From: an uncultured Bacilli bacterium
Lineage (GTDB): Bacteria > Bacillota_I > Bacilli_A > RF39 > UBA660
Assembly: GCA_944363635.1 (NCBI GenBank)
Contig: CALVUP010000011.1
Coordinates: forward strand, 1 to 37,737
DNA: 37,737 nucleotides
Direction of reading: 5' to 3'
Below, one piece after another: positions 1 to 7,242 of this stretch. Under the pieces are notes generated by a model, which saw only the letters and a list, made by a program, of their open reading frames with translations, ran no database searches and was not told where the DNA came from. Positions within the stretch are counted from its first letter, which is position 1; each line of letters opens with the position of its first letter. A program made the translations under genes and the position numbers.

Positions 1-137
1 AGAAAATTGCAGGAATATATGTAAGAGTTAGTACGGAAGAACAAAGTCGTGAAGGTTTTAGTCTAAAAGAACAAGAAATACATGATTATTTATATTCTAA
101 TGAGTATGATTATGATGACAGAGATATTGATATATAG
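1..137 (+). pseudogene. Serine recombinase, N-terminal fragment
   Basis: Frame 3 reads straight into the window and ends at TAG 135-137. Its first 25 or so residues include IYVRVSTEEQSREGFSLKEQ, the N-terminal strand of the resolvase/integrase catalytic domain of large serine recombinases, with the nucleophilic Ser in VRVST. After about residue 27 the sequence stops resembling the family (YLYSNEYDYDDRDIDI) and terminates. The rest of the catalytic domain and the DNA-binding C-terminus are absent. The start codon lies just upstream of the window. It is most simply a 5' stub left by a deletion in an integrated mobile element. A MobV-type oriT lies 50 bp downstream on the other strand, which fits a decayed mobilizable element. 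Confidence 0.75.
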
Positions 138-139
138 AA

Positions 140-170
140 AAAATCGAGCAAATTTCAAATGCTCGATTTT
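140..170. terminator. Rho-independent terminator, 11-bp perfect stem
   Basis: AAAATCGAGCA (140-150) pairs perfectly with TGCTCGATTTT (160-170) around a 9-nt loop. The run of Ts is longer on the minus strand (TTTTTT), so it would mainly stop minus-strand transcription coming from the oriT side. It also immediately follows the recombinase stub. Confidence 0.75.
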
Positions 171-184
171 AAAGACTATAATTC

Positions 185-230
185 CATTATAGTAACACAC
201 TACGCTATTGGCAGAGCCAATAACGGTGTG
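185..230 (-). other. MobV-type origin of transfer (oriT)
   Basis: On the minus strand the sequence contains TAGTGTGTTA (202-193), identical to the nick-site core of the pMV158/MobM (MobV family) oriT, where cleavage is TAGTGTG/TTA. Just 5' of it is an inverted repeat TATTGGC-TCT-GCCAATA (222-216 and 212-206 on the plus numbering). An outer CACAC/GTGTG pair encloses this. This order, hairpin then GCG then nick site, is what a MobV relaxase recognises. No relaxase gene is in the window, so transfer would depend on one in trans or outside the window. A 97-codon open frame crosses this site on the same strand and is judged not to be a gene. Confidence 0.75.
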
Positions 231-251
231 AAAAAGGGAATTTCCCTTTTT
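231..251. repeat. Perfect 21-nt palindrome beside oriT
   Basis: AAAAAGGGAA-T-TTCCCTTTTT is a perfect inverted repeat with a one-base centre, directly adjoining the oriT hairpin. It may be part of the mobilization origin or a transcription stop. Its role cannot be settled from sequence. Confidence 0.5.
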
Positions 252-338
252 AACCCCTTTTAAGTATAATTTTAGCAAGTCATAAAGCCAAGCAAAAATT
301 ATGTTTTTATTTTCAAAACTTCGTAATGAAAATAAAAA

Positions 339-389
339 AAAGCCTATTGCTACTTTCACTCGCAAGCGAGCAAGACGCGACACGGCTTT
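339..389 (-). terminator. Probable terminator of the 388-1721 gene pair
   Basis: On the minus strand AAAGCC (389-384) pairs with GGCTTT (344-339), enclosing an inner hairpin CTCGC-TT-GCGAG (370-359). A run of eight Ts follows. It starts inside the stop codon of the upstream gene. The long interior makes it less certain than a simple hairpin. Confidence 0.5.
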
Positions 390-1407
390 ATTTTAAATGT
401 GGATTATTTTCTTGCTTATGGACATAACCTTTTATATTCTTTAAAATTTCAAAAGAATAAGGAGCATGAATCATAGGTAATCCTATTCTAAGAGTATCAC
501 CAGCAAACTCTAAAAAATTACTATGTTCAATTATTTCTTTGCTTTTTTCATAATCTTCTTCAAACATTTCTTGTTCTTCTTCAGCATATATATAATCGCC
601 AATCAATGCACATATTGAACCATATCTAGAGTTTTTTCTTTCTTCTTCATTTACAACACAAAGCAAATTCAAGTCGCTTTTTAATCCGCCAAAGTAATTA
701 ATTGGAATAATAATTTCTTTTATTGACCTTACTTTTAAAATATCATTTTGAGTTATTAAATTTCCAAAATCATCTCCTGTAATTTGTAATTTAACATTGG
801 CAGAATAAAAATCATTATTTCTAACAATAGAACCAGATACAAATTGATTAGTTGCTTTAAAGTTTCTCGCATTAGGTATTATTTTAAAAACTTTACTAAT
901 TTCAATTCCTTCATCACTAAAGGTCATAATTGATTGACATACTGATTTATTTCGAAAAGTTTGATTTAAAAACATTTCATTTGGTTTATTAACATTATAA
1001 GAAATAACACTATTAGAATAATCTTCACCATAAGAATTATATTGACAATAAGAGTTATTTTTAATTGTTATAGTTCCATTGTTTAAATCAGTAATTTCTA
1101 AAGATTTACCATTATATTCAAAAATAATATTATTCCCATTCTCTAATGTTTCTTTTTTTACATTGAAATCACAACTTTTTCTATCTATTCCTTCTCTTGA
1201 ACTTATCAAAAATTCATTAATTGTTTTACCAACGATATTTTTAATAGCAATATTTGCATTTGAAAGTCCAATATAATCTACCACTTTTTTTAAATTATTT
1301 AATAAAACAGGTACCTCATCAGTAATTCCATGTGTTTTAGTTGGATAATGCGGTGGGTATTTTTGTTGTGTTTCTTCTAAAATTATTTTTAGTTGGTTAA
1401 TATCCAT
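388..1407 (-). CDS. Hypothetical protein, 339 aa
   Basis: I do not recognise this family. The protein is soluble-looking: no signal peptide and no membrane segment. The middle (about residues 90-235) is rich in Asn, Ile and short alternating beta-type stretches. The C-terminal part (about 265-300) is very acidic (EEEQEMFEEDYEKSKEI). The start ATG (1407-1405) overlaps the stop of the upstream gene as TAATG, with GGAGG about 9 nt upstream, so the two genes are translationally coupled. The pair sits between mobile-element debris (oriT, recombinase stub) and core metabolic genes, so it may be element cargo. That is inference from position only. Confidence 0.6.
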   Translation of the reverse strand: MDINQLKIILEETQQKYPPHYPTKTHGITDEVPVLLNNLKKVVDYIGLSNANIAIKNIVGKTINEFLISSREGIDRKSCDFNVKKETLENGNNIIFEYNGKSLEITDLNNGTITIKNNSYCQYNSYGEDYSNSVISYNVNKPNEMFLNQTFRNKSVCQSIMTFSDEGIEISKVFKIIPNARNFKATNQFVSGSIVRNNDFYSANVKLQITGDDFGNLITQNDILKVRSIKEIIIPINYFGGLKSDLNLLCVVNEEERKNSRYGSICALIGDYIYAEEEQEMFEEDYEKSKEIIEHSNFLEFAGDTLRIGLPMIHAPYSFEILKNIKGYVHKQENNPHLK

Positions 1408-1721
1408 TACATTTTTCCTCCAAGTTTATTAGGTATTATATTTATATCTGCTGGATTTATTTCGCAAATATCAAATTCTACCATACCTACAAAATCATAA
1501 TTCGAACCATTTTGGGATTGATTATCGTTTTTTGTTCTTTTAACTTCTACCATGCTATAACCGTATAATGGTTGTTCCATAGCAAACTTGCTTTTTAAAT
1601 TTTTAAAGTTAGCATGGGCATTCATAGCTTCCTTACTTTTCATAGCAAAAGTTTGTTTTTCTACAAATACATATTTATTTTCTTCATTAATTGATACTAA
1701 AACGTATTCTTCTTCACACAT
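1407..1721 (-). CDS. Hypothetical protein, 104 aa
   Basis: This is a small soluble protein of unknown family, first gene of a two-gene minus-strand unit. It has no membrane segment. Visible features are an acidic N-terminus (MCEEEYVLVSINEENKY), a Lys/Ala/Asn-rich helix-like centre (about residues 25-48) and a C-terminal part with FDICEINPADINIIPN. The start is supported by GGAGG 7 nt upstream. Its TAA stop overlaps the next ATG, so the two products are probably made together. No function is proposed. Confidence 0.6.
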   Translation of the reverse strand: MCEEEYVLVSINEENKYVFVEKQTFAMKSKEAMNAHANFKNLKSKFAMEQPLYGYSMVEVKRTKNDNQSQNGSNYDFVGMVEFDICEINPADINIIPNKLGGKM

Positions 1722-2118
1722 AATAAAACCTCCAATCTATTTATATTATAACATTTTTTTATTGTATTTCATCATTAAACTTACTTTTTTTAAAATATGT
1801 GATATACTTATATTAGTTAGTAGTTATTACTACCTATAAATTTATGACTAGTGGTTGTTATACTTCCACCAAAAGGGCACCAGATTGATAGTTATTCGAA
1901 CTAGAAATAGTTCGTTTTCTAATGATTTTTTAATTAGGCTATCGAAAAGTGTCTGAAAAGTGACCGAATACATTGACAATTTTTCTATTTTAACTTAAAA
2001 GTAGAAAGAATACCTACTGATTTGTCAATTATATGATAAAATAGTACTAGATTAAAAAATAATTTAATAATGTATTTTGGTATTGAAATAGAATTATAAG
2101 CTAAAAGAGGGAAGAACG
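1722..2118. other. 397-bp gene-free spacer with hairpins
   Basis: No convincing gene is present. The stretch separates divergent transcription units and must hold both promoters. On the plus strand TTGACA lies at 1973-1978 and TATGATAAAAT at 2032-2042, but the two are not at standard spacing from each other. A perfect 7-bp hairpin CGAACTA-GAAA-TAGTTCG with a GNRA loop lies at 1897-1914 and is followed by TTTT. Weaker stems are CTAAT/ATTAG (1919-1937) and TAGTA/TACTA (1819-1833). A 14-codon frame from ATG 1844 to TGA 1886-1888 has no Shine-Dalgarno sequence. The segment could be a structured leader for the downstream acetyltransferase or the end of the mobile element. Confidence 0.45.
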
Positions 2119-2559
2119 ATGAAAATAATCGAAGTAAAAGATAAATCTAAAAAATTAGTAAATGAACTATTAGAAGTTTGGGAAGATTCTGTAAGAGCGA
2201 CTCATAGATTTTTATCTGAAGAGGAGATACAAAACATAAAGAAATATGTTCCTATTGGGTTAGAAGATATAGCCCATCTAATTATTGCTATAAACGAAAA
2301 TGATGTACCTATTGCTTTTATGGGAATTCAGGAAAGAAAGCTTGAAATGTTATTTATAAAAAATAGTGATAGAAAAAAAGGATTAGGCAAACAATTATTA
2401 AATTATGGCATAGAAAAATATAATGTAAATGAATTAGCAGTTAATGAGGACAACCCTGAAGCAAGAGGTTTTTATGAACACATGGGATTTCAAGTTTATA
2501 GGAGAAATGAATTAGATGATCAAGGAAGGCCGTACCCAGTTTTGTATATGAGACTGTAA
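2119..2559 (+). CDS. YjaB-like GNAT N-acetyltransferase
   Basis: The protein is a 146-aa GCN5-related N-acetyltransferase that should transfer acetyl from acetyl-CoA to an amine; the substrate is unknown. The closest recognised pattern is E. coli YjaB: N-terminal VWEDSVRATHRFLS (residues 20-33), CoA-binding motif A around R85-KKGLGKQLL, then the NPEARGFYEHMGF helix-turn (112-124). It ends with a conserved DDQGRPYPVLYM tail, which is very like the YjaB C-terminus. The length matches the family. AGAGGGAAG upstream of ATG supports the start. It is followed after 31 bp by the NUDIX gene, probably in one transcript that ends at the hairpin at 2991. Confidence 0.85.
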   Translation: MKIIEVKDKSKKLVNELLEVWEDSVRATHRFLSEEEIQNIKKYVPIGLEDIAHLIIAINENDVPIAFMGIQERKLEMLFIKNSDRKKGLGKQLLNYGIEKYNVNELAVNEDNPEARGFYEHMGFQVYRRNELDDQGRPYPVLYMRL

Positions 2560-2590
2560 AAATGAAAAGAAAAATGAGTGGGAGGATTGT

Positions 2591-2986
2591 ATGGAAACAA
2601 AAATTGTACTGACTGGAATACTAAAAGATCATGATTTATTTTTAGTTGTGCAAAGGAGTCATGATGATGATTTATTTCCTGGAACATGGGAATTTCCTGG
2701 TGGTCATCTAGAAGAAGGAGAAACTTTAAAACAAGGTTTAATGCGAGAATTAAAAGAGGAAATTGGATTTGAGGGAACTTTTGAACCTATAATTACGCAT
2801 TATACAGACGAAATTACAGAAAATAAGAACTGTTTTATTCATGAGATAGAGATTGATTTTGTGATCCCTGTTGAAAAAGAAAAAGTTCAAGTGAAATTAA
2901 GTGATGAACATATTGATTTTAAATGGGTAAAAAAAGATTCGTCCCTACTAGATGATTTTATTCGAGCAAAGCTTACAAATTTGTAA
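2591..2986 (+). CDS. NUDIX hydrolase (MutT-like)
   Basis: This 131-aa protein carries a perfect Nudix box GX5EX7REUXEEXGU spanning about residues 37-59 (GGHLEEGE...RELKEEIGF), which binds Mg2+ and cleaves nucleoside-diphosphate-linked substrates. The N-terminal LVVQRSHDDDLFPGTWEFPGG matches MutT / CTP-pyrophosphohydrolase-type enzymes that clean up damaged or surplus nucleotides. The exact substrate cannot be read from sequence. GGGAGG upstream of ATG supports the start. It is the last gene before a strong terminator. Confidence 0.88.
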   Translation: METKIVLTGILKDHDLFLVVQRSHDDDLFPGTWEFPGGHLEEGETLKQGLMRELKEEIGFEGTFEPIITHYTDEITENKNCFIHEIEIDFVIPVEKEKVQVKLSDEHIDFKWVKKDSSLLDDFIRAKLTNL

Positions 2987-2990
2987 ATGG

Positions 2991-3018
2991 AAACAGTTAT
3001 AAAAAGACTGTTTTTTTT
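2991..3018 (+). terminator. Rho-independent terminator after NUDIX gene
   Basis: AAACAGT (2991-2997) pairs with ACTGTTT (3007-3013), followed by a run of Ts. Confidence 0.85.
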
Positions 3019-3034
3019 ATTTTTTATAAAACAT

Positions 3035-3064
3035 TTCGATAAGTATAAATTTATGGTATATAAT
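3035..3064 (+). promoter_or_regulatory. Probable promoter of the ABC transporter gene
   Basis: A perfect -10 TATAAT lies at 3059-3064 with a weak -35 (TTCGAT, 3035-3040) 18 bp upstream. The ATG follows 20 nt after the -10, preceded by GAGGAGG. Confidence 0.5.
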
Positions 3065-3083
3065 ATATGTTAGAGGAGGATAT

Positions 3084-5414
3084 ATGCTAGAGTTAAAAAA
3101 GATTAAAAAGAGTTATAAAACAGGAGATTTTGTTCAACATGCTTTAAAAGATGTGAGTGTAAAGTTTAGAAAATGTGAATTTGTTGCTATTTTAGGAAGC
3201 AGTGGTAGTGGTAAAACAACACTTTTAAATATTCTTGGTGGGTTGGATCGATATGATCAAGGGGATTTGATTATCAATGATAAGAGTACCAAGCGTTTTA
3301 AAGATGTAGAATGGGATTATTATCGAAACAATTGTGTTGGTTTTATTTTTCAATCTTATAATTTAATTAGTCATATTAGTGTTTTAGAAAATGTAGAGAT
3401 GGCCTTAATACTTAGTGGCTATAAAAAGAAGGATCGTCGTCAAAAAGCTTTGCAAGCTTTGGATCGTGTTGGTCTTAAGGATCATGCTCATAAAAGACCA
3501 AATCAACTTTCTGGTGGACAAATGCAGAGGGTTGCGATTGCTAGAGCTTTGGTCAATGATCCAGAGATTATTTTAGCAGATGAACCTACTGGTGCTTTAG
3601 ATTCAAAGACAAGTATTCAAATTATGGATCTTATTAAGGAAATTGCAAAAGATAAACTTGTCATTATGGTTACGCATAATCCAAAGCTTGCAAATACGTA
3701 TGCGAACCGTATTATTGAGCTTAAAGATGGAGAGATTATCAGTGATAGCAATCCGGTAAAAGAAAAGAAAGAGACAAAAGAAAAATTAACGGTTCGTAAA
3801 ACAGTATTAAATTATATGTCTGCTTTAAAATTATCTTTTAATAATATTAAGACGAAAAAGGGAAGAACTTTTCTTACTTCTTTTGCAGCTTCTATTGGTA
3901 TTATTGGTATTGCTTTGATTTTGTCTTTATCAAATGGTTTCCAAGGAAAAATTGATGAATATGAAGCAGATACTTTATCACAGATGCCTGTGACGATTAG
4001 TACGCAGGCGATGAATATCAATGAGGAGACCATGCAGCAAATGATGACGGGTCAAAGTGATCATGAAGAATATACAGATGAGAAAAAAATTTATCCAAGA
4101 GAAAATGATTTGGAAAGTATGATTCATATTAATAAGATTAGTGAAGAATATATTGATTATATTGAAAAAATGGATAAAGATAAATTAAATGCTATTGGTT
4201 ATGAATATGGAACGACTTTAAATGTGGTAACGAAAAAAGCAGATGGGACATATGCTTTAGTACCTACAGCTACCAATTATAGTATGTCAACAACGACTAT
4301 GACCGGTGTTATGGGGTGGATGTTATATCCAAATAGTATTCAGGGAAATAGCATATTAGAAAAGGATTATGATATTTTAGCAGGAGAAATTGATGAAGAT
4401 ACACCAGGTATTGTTTTAGCAGTCAATTCTAGAAATGAACTCGACAAAGCCACTTTGGAACAATTAGGATTTGATACGAGTGGTGATTTATCTTTTGAAG
4501 ATATTTTAAATAAAGAATTGAAGGTTGTTCCAAATGATGTTTATTATAATGAGGTCAATGCTTATTTTGTTCCTGGTCAAGATTATGAGGCTATGTATGA
4601 AAGTGAAGAGGACATTACAATTTCTGTTCAAGCCATTGTACGTGGTAAAGAAGATAAAACGGCTTTGACACAATTTGGAATTTATTATAATTCAGCTTTA
4701 GTCGATGCAGTGATTGCTAAAAACAAGGAAAGTGTTATTGTTAAACGTCAACAGGAAGTGAATTATAATATATTAACAGGACAAGCGTTTGATGATTCGA
4801 CTTCTACAGTTACGAAGGAAAGTGTATTAGGAGTATTAGGAGCTGAGGGTGTTCCTTCCATTATTTATTTATATCCTAAGGATTTTGAAACGAAAGATTA
4901 TATTACGGATTATTTAGATGCTTATAATGATGGTAAAAAAGATACGGATCAAATCTTATATACAGATTATGCCGCTATGATTAGTTCTTTATCTGGAAGT
5001 ATTATGGATGCGATTACTTATGTATTAATTGCTTTTTCATCTATATCTTTAATTGTTTCTTGTATTATGATTGCTATTATTACTTATATTTCCGTATTAG
5101 AGAGAACAAAAGAAATTGGAATTTTAAGAGCATTGGGTGCTAGAGGAATAGATATTACGCGTGTATTTAATGCAGAAACATTTATTATAGGTATTTGTAG
5201 TGGCGTTTTGGGAATTGTAATTGCCTATCTTTTAACTTTCCCAATCAACGTTTTAATAGAGAGTTTAACCGATCTTCCAAATGTCGCACAATTAAATCCG
5301 CTTCATGCTTTGATTTTGCTTATCATTAGTGTTTCACTAACTGTTTTAAGTGGATTTATTCCTTCGCGTATGGCTAGTAAGAAAGATCCAGTAGAAGCTT
5401 TAAGAACAGAATAA
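3084..5414 (+). CDS. Fused ABC transporter ATPase/permease, MacB/FtsX type
   Basis: This 776-aa protein joins an ATPase of the LolD/MacB class (residues 1-220) to an FtsX-type permease. In the ATPase: Walker [10 protein letters not shown] (38-46), Q-loop FQSYN (89-93), signature LSGGQ (142-146), Walker B EIILADE (161-167) and H198. The permease has one TM helix at about 263-285. A large extracytoplasmic domain with many acidic residues (about 290-650) follows, then three C-terminal TM helices, with the conserved [14 protein letters not shown] loop and the terminal [11 protein letters not shown]. Such mechanotransmission ABC proteins drive periplasmic or surface processes or export peptides rather than classic transport. 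The substrate is unknown. It is monocistronic, between its own promoter and a terminator. Confidence 0.9.
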   Translation: MLELKKIKKSYKTGDFVQHALKDVSVKFRKCEFVAILGSSGSGKTTLLNILGGLDRYDQGDLIINDKSTKRFKDVEWDYYRNNCVGFIFQSYNLISHISVLENVEMALILSGYKKKDRRQKALQALDRVGLKDHAHKRPNQLSGGQMQRVAIARALVNDPEIILADEPTGALDSKTSIQIMDLIKEIAKDKLVIMVTHNPKLANTYANRIIELKDGEIISDSNPVKEKKETKEKLTVRKTVLNYMSALKLSFNNIKTKKGRTFLTSFAASIGIIGIALILSLSNGFQGKIDEYEADTLSQMPVTISTQAMNINEETMQQMMTGQSDHEEYTDEKKIYPRENDLESMIHINKISEEYIDYIEKMDKDKLNAIGYEYGTTLNVVTKKADGTYALVPTATNYSMSTTTMTGVMGWMLYPNSIQGNSILEKDYDILAGEIDEDTPGIVLAVNSRNELDKATLEQLGFDTSGDLSFEDILNKELKVVPNDVYYNEVNAYFVPGQDYEAMYESEEDITISVQAIVRGKEDKTALTQFGIYYNSALVDAVIAKNKESVIVKRQQEVNYNILTGQAFDDSTSTVTKESVLGVLGAEGVPSIIYLYPKDFETKDYITDYLDAYNDGKKDTDQILYTDYAAMISSLSGSIMDAITYVLIAFSSISLIVSCIMIAIITYISVLERTKEIGILRALGARGIDITRVFNAETFIIGICSGVLGIVIAYLLTFPINVLIESLTDLPNVAQLNPLHALILLIISVSLTVLSGFIPSRMASKKDPVEALRTE

Positions 5415-5420
5415 TTTTAA

Positions 5421-5449
5421 AAGAATCAATTGCTGTTGATTCTTTTTCT
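5421..5449 (+). terminator. Rho-independent terminator after ABC transporter
   Basis: AAGAATCAA (5421-5429) pairs with TTGATTCTT (5436-5444), then T-rich sequence. Confidence 0.85.
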
Positions 5450-5539
5450 TTGCTTGCTTTTTTTTAGGATACGTTTTATACTAATGCTAGTTCTTATAGA
5501 GTTACAGATTTTTAATAAATATTTTATAAAGGAGGATAT

Positions 5540-6268
5540 ATGCTAGAGTTAAAAGACATCTGTTTTAACAGAGATGGAAAAGTAATTTTAGATCATATTA
5601 GTTTTGTTTTAGATACAAATCTTTTTGTAGCGATTACAGGTCCAAATGGTTCTGGGAAAAGTACTCTTGCTAAAATTATTATGGGAATAGAAAAGCCTGA
5701 TTCTGGAACAATTTTCTTTGATGGGAAAGATATTACCAATTTAAGTATTCATGAAAGAGCAAAGCTAGGAATTTCTTTTGCTTTTCAACAACCTGTTAAA
5801 TTTAAAGGAATTACGGTTTATGATCTTTTAAAATTATCCGCAGGAAAAGATGTTTCTAAAAAAGACGTTTGTTTTATTTTAAAAAAAGTTGGATTATGTG
5901 CGGATGCTTATATAGATCGAGAATTGAATTCTTCTTTATCTGGTGGTGAGTTAAAAAGAATTGAAATTGCTACGGTTTTATTACGTAAGGGAAAATTGAC
6001 TATTTTTGATGAACCAGAAGCTGGAATTGATTTATGGAGTTTTAATCATTTGATTGATGTATTTAAAAATTATCAAAAAAGAGAAAATACAATTACTCTA
6101 ATTATTACACATCAAGAACGTATTTTAAATATTGCGGATCAAATTCTTTTGTTAAAAGATGGAAAAATTGCTTATTTTGGTCCTAAGAATCAGATTATGG
6201 ATCAATTGTATCAAGATTGTAACTGTCCATTCATGGAAGGGGGTTGTGATTATGAATGTAGAGGATAA
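5540..6268 (+). CDS. sufC: SufC-type Fe-S assembly ATPase with Cys-rich tail
   Basis: The 242-aa ABC ATPase is of the SufC type: Walker A GPNGSGKST (34-42), the Q-loop AFQQPVKFKG typical of SufC, signature LSGGE (133-137), Walker B LTIFDEPEAGIDL (153-165) and H191. It works with SufB in iron-sulfur cluster assembly in the cytoplasm. Unusually, it ends in a tail with four cysteines, C227, C229, C236 and C240 (CNCP...GGCDYECRG). E. coli SufC lacks this tail, and I associate it with the minimal SufC-SufB systems of anaerobes and archaea. No sufS, sufU, sufD or sufE is nearby. The gene overlaps the following sufB by 17 nt. AAAGGAGG supports the start. Confidence 0.88.
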   Translation: MLELKDICFNRDGKVILDHISFVLDTNLFVAITGPNGSGKSTLAKIIMGIEKPDSGTIFFDGKDITNLSIHERAKLGISFAFQQPVKFKGITVYDLLKLSAGKDVSKKDVCFILKKVGLCADAYIDRELNSSLSGGELKRIEIATVLLRKGKLTIFDEPEAGIDLWSFNHLIDVFKNYQKRENTITLIITHQERILNIADQILLLKDGKIAYFGPKNQIMDQLYQDCNCPFMEGGCDYECRG

Positions 6269-7169
6269 AGAATTATTAGAAAAAGTATCGGATACAAAAG
6301 ATTTTCAATCTATGGCTTATAATATTCGAAAAGATGGAAAAGCAGTTGAAAGAAAAATTACAGAAGACGTATCAATTGTTAATAAAGAAGATGGTAGTGG
6401 AATTGATATTTATATCAAAGAAAGTGCTAAAAATGCTTTTGTTTATATACCTGTACTTCTTACAAAAAGTGGTTTGGAAGATGTTGTTTATAATGATTTT
6501 CATATTGGAAAAAATGCACAGGCTATTATTATGGCAGGGTGTGCCATTCGTAACAACGCAAACAAAAATTCACGCCATCAAGGCATTCATCGCTTTTATT
6601 TAGAAGAGGATAGTAAAGTAAAGTATATTGAGAAGCATTATGGGGAAGGACATGGAAGTGGTCATAAAGTATTGGATCCGATTACTGAACTTTATTTAGG
6701 AAAGAACTCAACTATGGATATGGATACGGTTCAAATTAAGGGTGTTGATTCTACAGTTCGTATGACAAAAGCTGTTTTAGAAGAAAAAGCAACATTAACG
6801 ATTTCTGAAAAAATTATGACAGCTGAAGAACAGTATGCGAAAACAGAATTTGAAGTCGATTTGAAGGGAAAGGATTCTAGTGCACATGTAACTTCCCGTT
6901 CTGTAGCTACAGAGCATTCTCACCAACTGTTTATTTCTAGATTAAATGGTTATAATCAATGCTATGGGCATGTAGAGTGTGATGCGATTTTAAAAGATGA
7001 AGGCACGGTACAAGCAATTCCTGAAGTGAATGCACAGCATATTGATGCTAGGTTAATTCATGAGGCAACTATTGGAAAGATTGCTGGAGAACAATTAACA
7101 AAGCTTATGACATTAGGTTTAACAGAAGCGCAAGCCGAAGAACAAATTATCAATGGATTTTTAAAATAA
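6252..7169 (+). CDS. sufB: SufB/SufD-type Fe-S scaffold, short form
   Basis: This is the scaffold partner of the preceding SufC. I take ATG 6252 (GGAAGGGGG upstream) as start, giving 305 aa; the open frame continues further upstream inside sufC without a ribosome site. It has the parallel beta-helix SufBD core: SSAHVTSRSVA around 213-223, and a C-terminal IDARLIHEATIGKIAGEQL with the conserved His followed by LTEAQAEEQIINGF. At 305 aa it is far shorter than E. coli SufB (about 495), because the N-terminal region is missing. That matches the minimal two-gene Suf arrangement. The 17-nt overlap implies coupled synthesis in a fixed ratio with SufC. Confidence 0.87.
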   Translation: MNVEDKELLEKVSDTKDFQSMAYNIRKDGKAVERKITEDVSIVNKEDGSGIDIYIKESAKNAFVYIPVLLTKSGLEDVVYNDFHIGKNAQAIIMAGCAIRNNANKNSRHQGIHRFYLEEDSKVKYIEKHYGEGHGSGHKVLDPITELYLGKNSTMDMDTVQIKGVDSTVRMTKAVLEEKATLTISEKIMTAEEQYAKTEFEVDLKGKDSSAHVTSRSVATEHSHQLFISRLNGYNQCYGHVECDAILKDEGTVQAIPEVNAQHIDARLIHEATIGKIAGEQLTKLMTLGLTEAQAEEQIINGFLK

Positions 7170-7242
7170 ATTCATTGATTTTTTTCTTTATTCTACATTT
7201 TCCTCATTATGGATGTGGCATGATATACAAAAGGAGGAAAAT

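Noticed and set aside
90..383. 97-codon open frame on the minus strand
   Set aside because: It runs through the oriT hairpin, a palindrome and a terminator, has no ribosome site and encodes no recognisable protein.
1844..1888. 14-codon plus-strand frame as an antibiotic-type leader peptide
   Set aside because: There is no Shine-Dalgarno sequence before the ATG and no promoter at proper distance; kept only as part of the spacer description.
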